From Azoarcus sp. (GTDB taxonomy: Bacteria > Pseudomonadota > Gammaproteobacteria > Burkholderiales > Rhodocyclaceae): a DNA stretch of 64,000 nt. This document shows, one piece after another, positions 45,310 through 53,490 of this stretch. The notes under the pieces were generated by a model. That model was not told the DNA's origin. It saw nothing but the letters and a program-made list of their open reading frames with translations, and did not search any database. Positions within the stretch are counted from its first letter, which is position 1; the number at the start of each line of letters is the position of its first letter. The position numbers and the translations under genes are program-made. Location: positions 1-64,000 of the forward strand of contig JAISCE010000011.1 of assembly GCA_031265765.1 (NCBI GenBank), in the 5' to 3' direction.

Positions 45310-47934
45310 TTACTGCCGGCCGCTTGGTATTGCCATGCTCGCCGCGAAATCCCGCGCGAAGGCTATCGGGTCATTCAGTCCGGCGGCTTTCATCCGGGCG
45401 CGAAACGCAGGCTCGGGCTTCGGCGCGGCCCGCCGCGCGTATTCGACATAGGCTTCCGGCGTCTCCGCGATCCATTCCGCCGCGCCGGCCATTTCCAGCA
45501 GCGCGGCGGGACGGCGCGCCCAGGGCAGGGGAGAAGCCAGGCTCAGGTAAGGCTTGCCCATCCAGAGGCAGGCGGGCAGGGCCAGATCGCCCGCGTCCAC
45601 TGGCGGCGCAAGGCCCAGGTCGGCTTCCCGCCAGAACCGGCAAAGGTCTTCCGGCGTGTGGGCATGGACGAAGCGCAGACGCTCGGCGGCAATGCCCGCA
45701 TGGGCAAACCGGGTACAAATGGCATCCTGGGCGGCTTCGCCCAAGTCTCCCAGATTGACCAGCAATTGGCATTCGGGGCGGATGGCGAGAATTTCGGCGA
45801 ACAGTTGCCAGCCTTCCCGGCCCACCCTCATGGCCGGCGTCAGGCACCCCAGGGCGGGATGAGCGGTGGAGCGCGTTTCGGTTGCGATCGGCAATTCCGG
45901 AAAATCGCAATACTCTCCCATTTCGGGAAGCGCCACGCAGGGCAGTACGGAATGCGTCGTCAGGCGGTCGCCTGCCAGCACCCTGCAATCGGGCGACAAG
46001 GGTGGCATGGGCGCTTCGCCCCAGAGCAGCTTGTGTTTCACCTCGGCCCGCAGGAAAACGGCCAGCCGTTCCGCCGGCCCGTAGGCGTCCAGATCGATCA
46101 GGATGTCGGGCGCGGCGCGCTGGATTTCTTCCTGCGCCTTGGCGTCCTCCATGCCGTGGATCGACAGGGTTTGCTCCGCCAGCAGCGAACACAACCGGGC
46201 ATAATCGTTATCGCCATACTGCGGATCGCCGGTCAGCAGCAAGCTCGTGAAACTTCCGGGAGGCCGGAAGCGCAGCAAGGCCGCGAGCCGTCCCAAATTC
46301 CGTTCCCGCGCGAAATCGCCGACCATGAAAGCGATTTTCAGTGGCCTGCCCGTGGGAGAAGCGCCGGAAACCGGCGCGGGTTCCGGCCTGTCCCGGCCGG
46401 GAGCGATGCCATCGGCCAATTGCATCTGAATGCGGCCCAATGTTTCCAGCAAACGTTCGCCGCTGGACTCGAAGCGGGAAAGAGAATGCACCGCCAGCAG
46501 ATCGTCGGCGAGGGATTGGGAAAACTTCAGGCAGCAGTCCGCGAATTCGGCTACGTCTCCCCGTTGTTCCAGGAATCCGAGCAAGTTGCCCTGAATGCCG
46601 GCCTGCATGGGAGAAGGTATGCTAGCGGCGGATTGCAGCAGCGAGACGGCGGCTCCGCTCTGATGCGTCAAATAAAGGCCCTGTGCCAGAGAAGGATAGG
46701 CCGCCAGTAAGCCGGGCTGCGATGCAATCGCATCTTCCAGATAATGGCACGCCAAATCCGGTCGTCCGCTTTGCAGAAAAGCCTCGCCCAAGGCCGCTTT
46801 CAAATCGGCGCGATCCGGCGCGATCCGGGAAGATTTCTCGATGAAATCATGGGCTTCCTGGACGAAACCCTGTCGCGCGGCGATAAAGGCCAGATAGGCC
46901 GGTAGCAGCGGATTTTGCGTTTGTGTTTCCAGCAGGTTGGAAAATATCATACTGGCCTGGTCGAAATACTCCGCCTGAAATGCCGCGATTCCCCGTTCGA
47001 GCATTTGCGTGGGGTCTCGGTTTTTTTCCGTGTAGGCTTTCGCGGCGGCCTGGGTGATTTCAATGAAGAGCGCGATGTGTCCCGCGGCGTCCCGTTCGAT
47101 GTTGTCGAGGTATGCATTCCAGGCATCCATGTCGACCGGGGGAACGGAAAAATCCGCCGTGGCAATTTCCGCTTCCGAAAGCATGGGCAGCTTCAACTCC
47201 CATTGGGAAGGATCGAACTGGCGTAAGTAATCCGTCATGACCAGCACGACCGGGCAGCCGCAGGACAGGGCTTCTACAGCAATGGCGGAAGGCTCATAGC
47301 AATACAATACTTTTGCCGTTCTCAATATCTCCGCAATTCCCCATGGTGAAAGAGGAGTTCTCTGGGATAAACTGATGCCATTGTGAACGACATGTTCCGC
47401 TATTTCCTGTTTCAATAAAAAGTATTTGTTTGCGTAGTAGCAAAAGCCGCTTCTGTTTTCCGGCAGGGTATTGCCTGGATGGAAAATTCTTCTGTCGATG
47501 AGCGGAACAAAGAGTTTTTCTGCATTTTTCTCTCCGCTCAACATGCATTCATCCCAATAAAAAAACAATTCATCCGGCGCAAAATCCTTGTGCCCGTGTA
47601 AATGTCCCGCCTTGTTCAGCAGCCAGCGTGCGACGACGGCTCCTTGAAGCAGATTGCCTGGCTGGATTTCCGGGTATACCGTCACGGGCACACGGTCATC
47701 GGCCTGGTGGCTTTCCTGGATTTCCGGAGTCAGCGGCGGTGTCCGCAGTCCGGGGGCGGGTTTCGAGGAGGATATGTAGGCTTCGTAACCCGCTTCGTTC
47801 AGCGCATGGCATAGATGGTACAGCGCCCGTATTCCGCCGGATCTATGGGTAAAACGGGGAGCAAATATATAGTATGGCGCATGTGGGCTGCCGAAAAAAT
47901 CCAGGGGCGGTTTGGCGAGGCGCGGAGAAGTCAT
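45310..47934 (-). CDS. multidomain glycosyltransferase: N-terminal GT-like, TPR, C-terminal SPINDLY/OGT-like domain
   Basis: An 874-residue cytoplasmic protein, last gene of the glycan operon. Residues 1-300 resemble a glycosyltransferase half (YYIFAPRFTHRSGGIRALYHL, ELFFYWDECML, YEPSAIAVEALSCGCPVVLV). Residues about 310-500 contain TPR-like helical repeats (KAALGEAFLQSGRPDLA). Residues about 545-860 resemble the C-terminal domain of SPINDLY/O-GlcNAc-transferase proteins (LKIAFMVGDFARERN, LLVNLGDLGEAAQD, DAGDLALPACLWMGKPYLSL). Fusions like this occur in flagellin or surface-glycan islands. Donor and acceptor are unknown. Its start overlaps the fkbM stop by 4 bases. Confidence 0.75.
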   Translation of the reverse strand: MTSPRLAKPPLDFFGSPHAPYYIFAPRFTHRSGGIRALYHLCHALNEAGYEAYISSSKPAPGLRTPPLTPEIQESHQADDRVPVTVYPEIQPGNLLQGAVVARWLLNKAGHLHGHKDFAPDELFFYWDECMLSGEKNAEKLFVPLIDRRIFHPGNTLPENRSGFCYYANKYFLLKQEIAEHVVHNGISLSQRTPLSPWGIAEILRTAKVLYCYEPSAIAVEALSCGCPVVLVMTDYLRQFDPSQWELKLPMLSEAEIATADFSVPPVDMDAWNAYLDNIERDAAGHIALFIEITQAAAKAYTEKNRDPTQMLERGIAAFQAEYFDQASMIFSNLLETQTQNPLLPAYLAFIAARQGFVQEAHDFIEKSSRIAPDRADLKAALGEAFLQSGRPDLACHYLEDAIASQPGLLAAYPSLAQGLYLTHQSGAAVSLLQSAASIPSPMQAGIQGNLLGFLEQRGDVAEFADCCLKFSQSLADDLLAVHSLSRFESSGERLLETLGRIQMQLADGIAPGRDRPEPAPVSGASPTGRPLKIAFMVGDFARERNLGRLAALLRFRPPGSFTSLLLTGDPQYGDNDYARLCSLLAEQTLSIHGMEDAKAQEEIQRAAPDILIDLDAYGPAERLAVFLRAEVKHKLLWGEAPMPPLSPDCRVLAGDRLTTHSVLPCVALPEMGEYCDFPELPIATETRSTAHPALGCLTPAMRVGREGWQLFAEILAIRPECQLLVNLGDLGEAAQDAICTRFAHAGIAAERLRFVHAHTPEDLCRFWREADLGLAPPVDAGDLALPACLWMGKPYLSLASPLPWARRPAALLEMAGAAEWIAETPEAYVEYARRAAPKPEPAFRARMKAAGLNDPIAFARDFAASMAIPSGRQ

Positions 47935-49115
47935 TGGCTCGGCCCATCATTGCAGGGTTCTCCCAGTGTGGCGGATGTTTGCTGTACAAAACCGGGGCGC
48001 TCGTCCGGGTAGGCGTACAGTACCAATTCACAGACAGGAGCATGCTGGCGGAGATAAAAACGATAGCCTAATTGCCATTCGTCGAGCAACAGGGGAATGC
48101 GCCATAAATGTTCCAGCTGGTGGTAGAGGCAGATAGCCAGATGCGGGCGGTGGCGCGTTATCATGTCCTTCGCGCCCATGAGCGCCTCCGGTTCCGCGCC
48201 CTCGATATCCATTTTGATCAGATTGGGACGAAAGCCGCGCAGGACATCGTCCAGCGCGACGCATTGTATGGATTGAGCGCCTTTTTCCGTCACATAGGCA
48301 GCAGTCGTTCCGGATGCGTCGAAGCGGACATTCTTTGTTTCGCTTCCCAGTGCGCAAGGGAAACAGATAATATTTTCATAAATTGTACTGTTTGAAACGA
48401 GACGCTGGAAGTTTTCCGGGTCGGGTTCAAAAGCAGCGATGGCCTCGAAAAGGTAGCCGTGCTGGCTGAAATCGGCGAGTGTATCGCCGGTATATGCGCC
48501 GCCGTCGATGAATCGCAAGGGTTGCGGCCAGGTTGGCAACCCGGAAGGACGATAGTGGTCGGTGGCATTGTAATATTGCGTTTCCCTCTCCTCGCAATGC
48601 ATTCGCACGTAATTCATGAGACACTGACGGCTTTCTTCATCCGCAAGAAGTGCGTCGAGGCGGGAGAGTTCCGGGAGGACGTGCTTGTAGTATTGTTTGG
48701 TGTTCTCGAAGCGGCACAATACCGGATCTTTCAAAAAAAGCGGAGTGAATTCGAGTTTGTAGAGATCATGGCTGCATTTGGCAAAACCGTGTACGGTCAT
48801 CTGTTGACGAAGTTCCAGTATTTGTGGCAAGAGAATTGGATTTGCGATGGCGATGAGCACTTCGTAATGCGTAGGATCGTGCTTCGAGAGCCAGTCTGAG
48901 AGCGTTGACACGGGAAGCCCGGCAAGGTGTTGCCCAGGTTTGGCTTGGGCATCCAGAAAACCGGCGATTTCTATGCCTTGCGCTTTCAGAATGGCCATTG
49001 CTCCCCACCCGGTATTTCCCGCACCGTAAATCAATACAGGATATTTGCCGCTTACCCATTGGGCAGGGTGCGCGCAAGTTTGCAGGAGGGCGGCAAATTC
49101 ATTGAGCTTGTTCAT
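47931..49115 (-). CDS. FkbM-family methyltransferase with N-terminal Rossmann-like domain
   Basis: A 394-residue protein. An N-terminal nucleotide-binding-like domain (about 20-110) has PVLIYGAGNTGWGAM and IAGFLDAQAKPG. The FkbM SAM-dependent methyltransferase domain (about 195-345) has RFIDGGAYTGDTLADF, AFEPDPENFQRL, and LIKMDIEGAEPEALMGA. FkbM enzymes O-methylate sugars in glycans. A similar N-terminal domain begins the neighbouring radical SAM protein. The region is less GC-rich than the flanks. It overlaps the next gene by 4 bases. Confidence 0.83.
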   Translation of the reverse strand: MNKLNEFAALLQTCAHPAQWVSGKYPVLIYGAGNTGWGAMAILKAQGIEIAGFLDAQAKPGQHLAGLPVSTLSDWLSKHDPTHYEVLIAIANPILLPQILELRQQMTVHGFAKCSHDLYKLEFTPLFLKDPVLCRFENTKQYYKHVLPELSRLDALLADEESRQCLMNYVRMHCEERETQYYNATDHYRPSGLPTWPQPLRFIDGGAYTGDTLADFSQHGYLFEAIAAFEPDPENFQRLVSNSTIYENIICFPCALGSETKNVRFDASGTTAAYVTEKGAQSIQCVALDDVLRGFRPNLIKMDIEGAEPEALMGAKDMITRHRPHLAICLYHQLEHLWRIPLLLDEWQLGYRFYLRQHAPVCELVLYAYPDERPGFVQQTSATLGEPCNDGPSQ

Positions 49116-49152
49116 TCATATCTTCCTTTTTACTGAAAACGATGGTAGAATT

Positions 49153-50469
49153 TCATTTGCCGATATGCGCATAACGCGAGTCTACGCCTTGTTCGCCTGG
49201 CAATACGAATTCATCGCCGAAATCGCAGTGGGCACAGCTTTGATAATAGGGGCGTCTGTGATGCGCAACGATACGGTCGCGCAAGGCTTCGCGCGATAGC
49301 TTTTCTGTATCTCCTGGCAACAAAACTTTGTCTTCAATATAATCGGCGACGCCGTGCAAGGCGATGATGGAAATTGGCGTGCACGCAGAATAGACGCCAT
49401 TAAAGACAGCATGGCAATCGATATGTTTGCTGCAACTGGCCTTGATGTCTTCCAGTTCGGCAATGGAGCAGTCCCGTTTTCGCAGTGTGGGTGCGAGCTG
49501 CCATGTGGGATGGTAGAGTTTATGTGTAATGCCATGTTCCGCAAGATAACGCAGATTCCTGGTCAGCAGGGCTTCCTGTTTTTCATTGAGTACACCTGCA
49601 TAGCGGGAAATATGCAGCAGCACCCGCTCGTTTTGCATAACAGCCATGTTTTCTTCGGAAATCCGGCAAATGCCATTGCTGACGATCCGTAGCATGCCGA
49701 CATTGGGTTGCGTCAGAAAATGCGCGAGGATATGCGAAAAATCTGGGTGCAAAAAAGGCTCACCTCCCATTAGCCATACGCAACGGATGAAATCGTGTGC
49801 GGCGCAGACACACTCTATGTCCGCAATGATGCGGGCAAGCGGGAAATTGACCCGGTTCTCTGGTGGGTAATGATTGATGTAATGTGAACAATGACGACAT
49901 TTCAGGGTACAAAGTGTATTGATGCCAAAGTCTAGTTTATCGGTTACCACTGTTTCCCTTGATGTGCCTGTGTTGACCCTGTACGGTACGTAACAAAATT
50001 CTTGCCCAGTTTGCCGCGGACATCTGATTTTTGCGCAAAACGGCCCTGGTTGGCAGATCAACATCCGCTCGCCTGACCCAATGTAATAAGGGCATAACAG
50101 GGTGAGCGCATTCATATGCTCTTTATAGCCATGCTTTACATAGTCTTCGGCGCCATAGGGCAATATCTTGATACAATGCAAGATCAGGGTGTCTTGCAAA
50201 GGGAAGTTTCCGGAAAATGGGGGTAATACAGGTACACCCGAAACATTCTGGATAGAATTGGCTTTCTTGTCCCAGAAAATGAATTTTTCTTTCGCCACGC
50301 CTTCGGAAAGCAGATAATCCAGCATCTGTCGGCCTGCGCCGGATGCGCCGCGTAGTATAATATAAGAGGAGTTCCTGGCTTTTTCGAGTATCGCATTGCT
50401 GAAATTGGCTTGGCTTGGCTTGGCTTGGTTTGGCTTGGCTTGGTCATGCATTTCATCGGCGTAGTCCAT
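49153..50469 (-). CDS. radical SAM enzyme with N-terminal Rossmann-like domain, repeat-bearing 5' end
   Basis: A 438-residue protein. After an unusual Lys/Pro/Gln/Ala N-terminus encoded by pentanucleotide repeats, a Rossmann-like part (about 30-110) has IILRGASGAGRQMLDYLL and SGVPVLPPF. The radical SAM core (from about 185) has the [4Fe-4S] motif CTLKCRHC, LMGGEPFLHPD and IVSNGICRI. C-terminal cysteines (CSIAELEDIKASCSKHIDC in parts, YQSCAHCDFGD) may bind further clusters, as in SPASM/twitch proteins. It probably modifies a sugar or lipid precursor; the reaction is unknown. The ATG at 50469 is in frame through the repeats, so the gene is ON as sequenced. Confidence 0.78.
   Translation of the reverse strand: MDYADEMHDQAKPNQAKPSQANFSNAILEKARNSSYIILRGASGAGRQMLDYLLSEGVAKEKFIFWDKKANSIQNVSGVPVLPPFSGNFPLQDTLILHCIKILPYGAEDYVKHGYKEHMNALTLLCPYYIGSGERMLICQPGPFCAKIRCPRQTGQEFCYVPYRVNTGTSRETVVTDKLDFGINTLCTLKCRHCSHYINHYPPENRVNFPLARIIADIECVCAAHDFIRCVWLMGGEPFLHPDFSHILAHFLTQPNVGMLRIVSNGICRISEENMAVMQNERVLLHISRYAGVLNEKQEALLTRNLRYLAEHGITHKLYHPTWQLAPTLRKRDCSIAELEDIKASCSKHIDCHAVFNGVYSACTPISIIALHGVADYIEDKVLLPGDTEKLSREALRDRIVAHHRRPYYQSCAHCDFGDEFVLPGEQGVDSRYAHIGK
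50405..50444. repeat. eight tandem pentanucleotide repeats (TTGGC / GCCAA) inside the radical SAM gene
   Basis: Eight head-to-tail 5-base units: six TTGGC and two TTGGT variants (units 5 and 8), read on the plus strand. They encode codons 9-22 of the radical SAM protein on the minus strand. A gain or loss of one unit shifts the frame, so slipped-strand mispairing could switch the gene off and on. Confidence 0.9.
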
Positions 50470-50531
50470 TTTGCTTGCCTTTCGATTGTGGGAAAAGGGG
50501 TTTTGCCGGCATGGCATCTTTCGGAACATTC

Positions 50532-51635
50532 TCAAATCCCTCGCTGTGAAAGATGCGCCTGCAATTCCCGGTTGCCGGAATAGGGACTGTCGATATCGTC
50601 TATCATGACCGGCATGCCGGCTTCGATGTCCCTGGACAGTATTTCGCCGTGCATCAGTTCCCGGCAGGAAATCTGCCCTTTCCGCAGGGGTATGGCGAAA
50701 TAGATATTGTCGCCATCGGTCAGTTTCGATCCCTTGGCGAGTTTTTTCCGAGCATATACGCCGCGTACCAAAGTGTCCAGGTAATGGATTTCCCGTTCCG
50801 GCGGGATGCGTTTTTGCGTACCCGGCGCACCGCACATTGCGGCCACTTTTTTGTACGCTCCGAACCATTCGTCGATCTGCCGCGGCAACGAGCAGTAGGG
50901 AGATACGGCGATGCCGTCGGCTTCGATGTCGATGTGCCGCTCGAAGGTGCGCGCGCCCTTGGCGTAGGCGATGGCGATGGAGGTGTGCCAGTCGCGGTGT
51001 TCGTGGGTGGAAAAGCCGATGACGTGGCCGGGATAGCGGTTTTTCAGGAAATCGATCTGGTTCAGTTCCAGTTCGTGGTCTTCCGTGGGGTAGAGGGAAA
51101 CGCAGTGGTTGATGGCCAGCGGAATATGGCGGCGGGCGAAGAATTCGACCAGATCGTCGATGTCTTGGAGCGAAGCGCCGCCGGTGGAGGCGATGGCCGG
51201 GCGGTGCGTGGCGGCGATCTTTTCGATCAATGTCCGGTCGGCGATGTCGGAACTGGCGATTTTGATGATGTCGATGCCCAGTTCCACGCACTGGTCGACG
51301 GAGACTTCATCGAAAGGCGTGGCCATCGGAATGCATCCGCCATGGCGGATGGCTTCGACCAGCGCAGCGCGATCCTCGCGGGAAAGACGGGTTTCTCTCG
51401 TTTTCTTGACGTAGCGGATTTCCTGGTTTTGCCGGTAGTCTTCGTGAATGAAGTTGTCTACGTCCCGGAATTGCAGTTTGATGGCGGCCTTGACGCCGTG
51501 GGCGCGCACGATGCGCGAAAAGTCCGCGACGATTTCCAGCCCGCGTTCCAGGCGGCCCCAATGATTGTTGGCGAGTTCCAGAACGAACAGGTCTTCAAAA
51601 ATGTGGCGGGTATCCATCGTGATGGGAGCTTTCAT
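50532..51635 (-). CDS. NeuB-family (N-acetylneuraminate/legionaminate synthase-like) protein with SAF domain
   Basis: A 367-residue protein. The N-terminal barrel (about 15-290) has ELANNHWGRLERGLEI, IKLQFRD, ATPFDEVSVD, IKIASSDIADRTLI and NHCVSLYPTEDHELELNQI, as in PEP-dependent sialic-acid-type synthases. The C-terminal SAF/antifreeze-like domain (about 300-355) has ARKKLAKGSKLTDGDNIYFAI. NeuB enzymes condense phosphoenolpyruvate with an aldehyde sugar to give a nonulosonic acid. No nonulosonate partner (NeuA, NeuC, PseB, PseC) is in the window, so the substrate may differ. It overlaps the TPP-enzyme gene by 4 bases. Confidence 0.85.
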   Translation of the reverse strand: MKAPITMDTRHIFEDLFVLELANNHWGRLERGLEIVADFSRIVRAHGVKAAIKLQFRDVDNFIHEDYRQNQEIRYVKKTRETRLSREDRAALVEAIRHGGCIPMATPFDEVSVDQCVELGIDIIKIASSDIADRTLIEKIAATHRPAIASTGGASLQDIDDLVEFFARRHIPLAINHCVSLYPTEDHELELNQIDFLKNRYPGHVIGFSTHEHRDWHTSIAIAYAKGARTFERHIDIEADGIAVSPYCSLPRQIDEWFGAYKKVAAMCGAPGTQKRIPPEREIHYLDTLVRGVYARKKLAKGSKLTDGDNIYFAIPLRKGQISCRELMHGEILSRDIEAGMPVMIDDIDSPYSGNRELQAHLSQRGI

Positions 51636-53485
51636 GAGATGGCCGGGGGCAGCATGTTTTGCGCCAGTTCTTCCGCTTCCAGAAAAGGAAACATGTCTTC
51701 CAGCGCCGGGGAGACGATGCGTCCGTCCGCCAGTTGCCGGGAGTGCATACGCGGCTCGAATGCCTGTGTTTCATCGAGCATTACTTCTATCAACATGGGG
51801 CCGTCGGCGGCAAGCGCCTTCATGAGGCTTTCCGTGAATTTTTCACCTTCGAGTTTGCGGGAGGCAATGCCGAATGCCGCGCCCAGGGTAACGAAATCGG
51901 GAAACGAGACGCCGGAATCCGGTCCTTCTCCCGTCAGGCGGCCAAAGAAATTCTTTTGCGAGCTGCGAATGGAGAGATAGCCTTGGTTGTTGAAGATGAA
52001 AATCTTGACCGGCAGGCGGTGGTGGGCAATGGTTTGCAATTCTTGCAGGTTCAGCATGATGCTGCCGTCGCCCGCCAGGCAGACGATGCGGCGCTGGCCG
52101 CCCCGCGCCGCTTGTGCGCCGTAATAAGCGCCGATGGCCGCCGGTAGGTCGTAGCCCATGGAGGCGGCGCCGGAGTTGGAAAATAAACGCATGCCGCGTT
52201 TGATCTTCCCCGCCTGGAAAGGGACGATGCAGGCGGCGGCATTGGCGCAGGCAACGATGTCGTCCGCTTCGAGCGCGTCGAACAAGGTTTCCACGAAATG
52301 ATAGGGGTTGATTTTGCCGCCGCCTTTGCGGTGGCGAGGCAAAACGGCAGGGTAGCGGGCTTCCCGTTCGCGGCACCAGGCGAGCCAGCCGATGTGTTCC
52401 GTTTTGGGGGCGTATGTGGCGGGAAGAAGGCCGTCCAGCGTTTCCAGGAAAACGCGCAGGTCGCAGCAAATGGGTAGTTCGGCGCGGGTCAGGGGTTTTT
52501 CCAGTTCCGCCGCGTCGATGTCGATCTGGATTTTATGGGCGTTCCGGGCGAACGAGGCCCGGTCGTAGCCTGTTTGGCGAATGTTCAGGCGGCTGCCGAG
52601 AATCAGCAGGCAATCGGCGTTTTGCACCGTGAAATTTCCGCCGCGGGTGCCGATGGCGCCGGGACGACCGCAAAAGAGGGGATCGTCGCTGGCGATCAGG
52701 TCGTGCGCCCAGGCGGTGACGACGGGAAGGCCCAGTTTGCGGATGACCGGCTCGAATGCGTCCAGGGCATTCGCCGCGCGGATGCCGCCGCCCGCCATGA
52801 CGACGGGGCGTTCGGCGCGGGCAAGGCAGGCCAGGACTTCCTGGCACTGCGCCGCGATTTGCGCGGAAGGGGGCGGAGTTTCCTCGGGGACGAACCCGGT
52901 GAGCGTTCCAGGGTCGACCGTTGCAGCCTGGACGTCGATGGGGATGTCCAGCCAGCAGGGGCCGGGCCGGCCATGGGTTGCGAGGTAGAGCGCCTTTTCC
53001 AGTTCGAGGCGGATTCGTTCCGGCCGGTCGACGAAGGCGGCATATTTGCAGAGGGGCTGCGCCAGCGCCACGATGTCGACTTCCTGGTCGCCGAGTTGCC
53101 GCACGCGGAGGCCCGTGTGGCGCAGGGATGTTTCCCGCTTCACCTGCCCGGACAGGACGAGCAGGGGAATGGAGTCCGTCCATGCGCCGAAAACGCCATT
53201 CAGGGCGTTGATGCCGCCGGGGCCGGTGGTGACGTTGACGACGCCGATCGAACCGGCGATGCGCGCGTAGGCTTCCGCCGCCATGGCCGAAGCCTGTTCA
53301 TGGTGATTGCAGACGATTTCCAGCCCCGGCTGATGGCCGAGCGCGTCGTTCAGGAACATCGCGCCGCCTCCCGTCATGAGGAAGACGTGGCGCACGCCAT
53401 GGCGGGCGAGGTGGCGGGCGATGAATTCGGCAACGCGGATTTTCGTTGGGGCGGAGATGTTTTGGGCTTTGTTTTTCATGACCAT
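51632..53485 (-). CDS. thiamine-pyrophosphate enzyme, acetolactate synthase-like (YerE-like candidate)
   Basis: A 617-residue TPP enzyme. The catalytic glutamate is in CNHHEQASAMAAEAYAR, the middle domain has PVVMAGGGIRAANALDAF, and the TPP/Mg motif is GDGSIMLNLQELQTI ending FIFNNQGY. In sugar clusters with rfbFGH such enzymes (YerE of Yersinia) transfer a two-carbon unit from pyruvate onto C4 of a CDP-3,6-dideoxy-4-ketohexose. The present context matches, but housekeeping acetolactate synthase activity would look similar; there is no small subunit IlvH beside it. The start is ATG 53485 or ATG 53479. Confidence 0.8.
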   Translation of the reverse strand: MVMKNKAQNISAPTKIRVAEFIARHLARHGVRHVFLMTGGGAMFLNDALGHQPGLEIVCNHHEQASAMAAEAYARIAGSIGVVNVTTGPGGINALNGVFGAWTDSIPLLVLSGQVKRETSLRHTGLRVRQLGDQEVDIVALAQPLCKYAAFVDRPERIRLELEKALYLATHGRPGPCWLDIPIDVQAATVDPGTLTGFVPEETPPPSAQIAAQCQEVLACLARAERPVVMAGGGIRAANALDAFEPVIRKLGLPVVTAWAHDLIASDDPLFCGRPGAIGTRGGNFTVQNADCLLILGSRLNIRQTGYDRASFARNAHKIQIDIDAAELEKPLTRAELPICCDLRVFLETLDGLLPATYAPKTEHIGWLAWCREREARYPAVLPRHRKGGGKINPYHFVETLFDALEADDIVACANAAACIVPFQAGKIKRGMRLFSNSGAASMGYDLPAAIGAYYGAQAARGGQRRIVCLAGDGSIMLNLQELQTIAHHRLPVKIFIFNNQGYLSIRSSQKNFFGRLTGEGPDSGVSFPDFVTLGAAFGIASRKLEGEKFTESLMKALAADGPMLIEVMLDETQAFEPRMHSRQLADGRIVSPALEDMFPFLEAEELAQNMLPPAIS

Positions 53486-53490
53486 GGCGT

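Noticed and set aside
50405..50444. CRISPR-like repeat
   Set aside because: The units are contiguous 5-mers without spacers; it is a microsatellite, not a CRISPR array.
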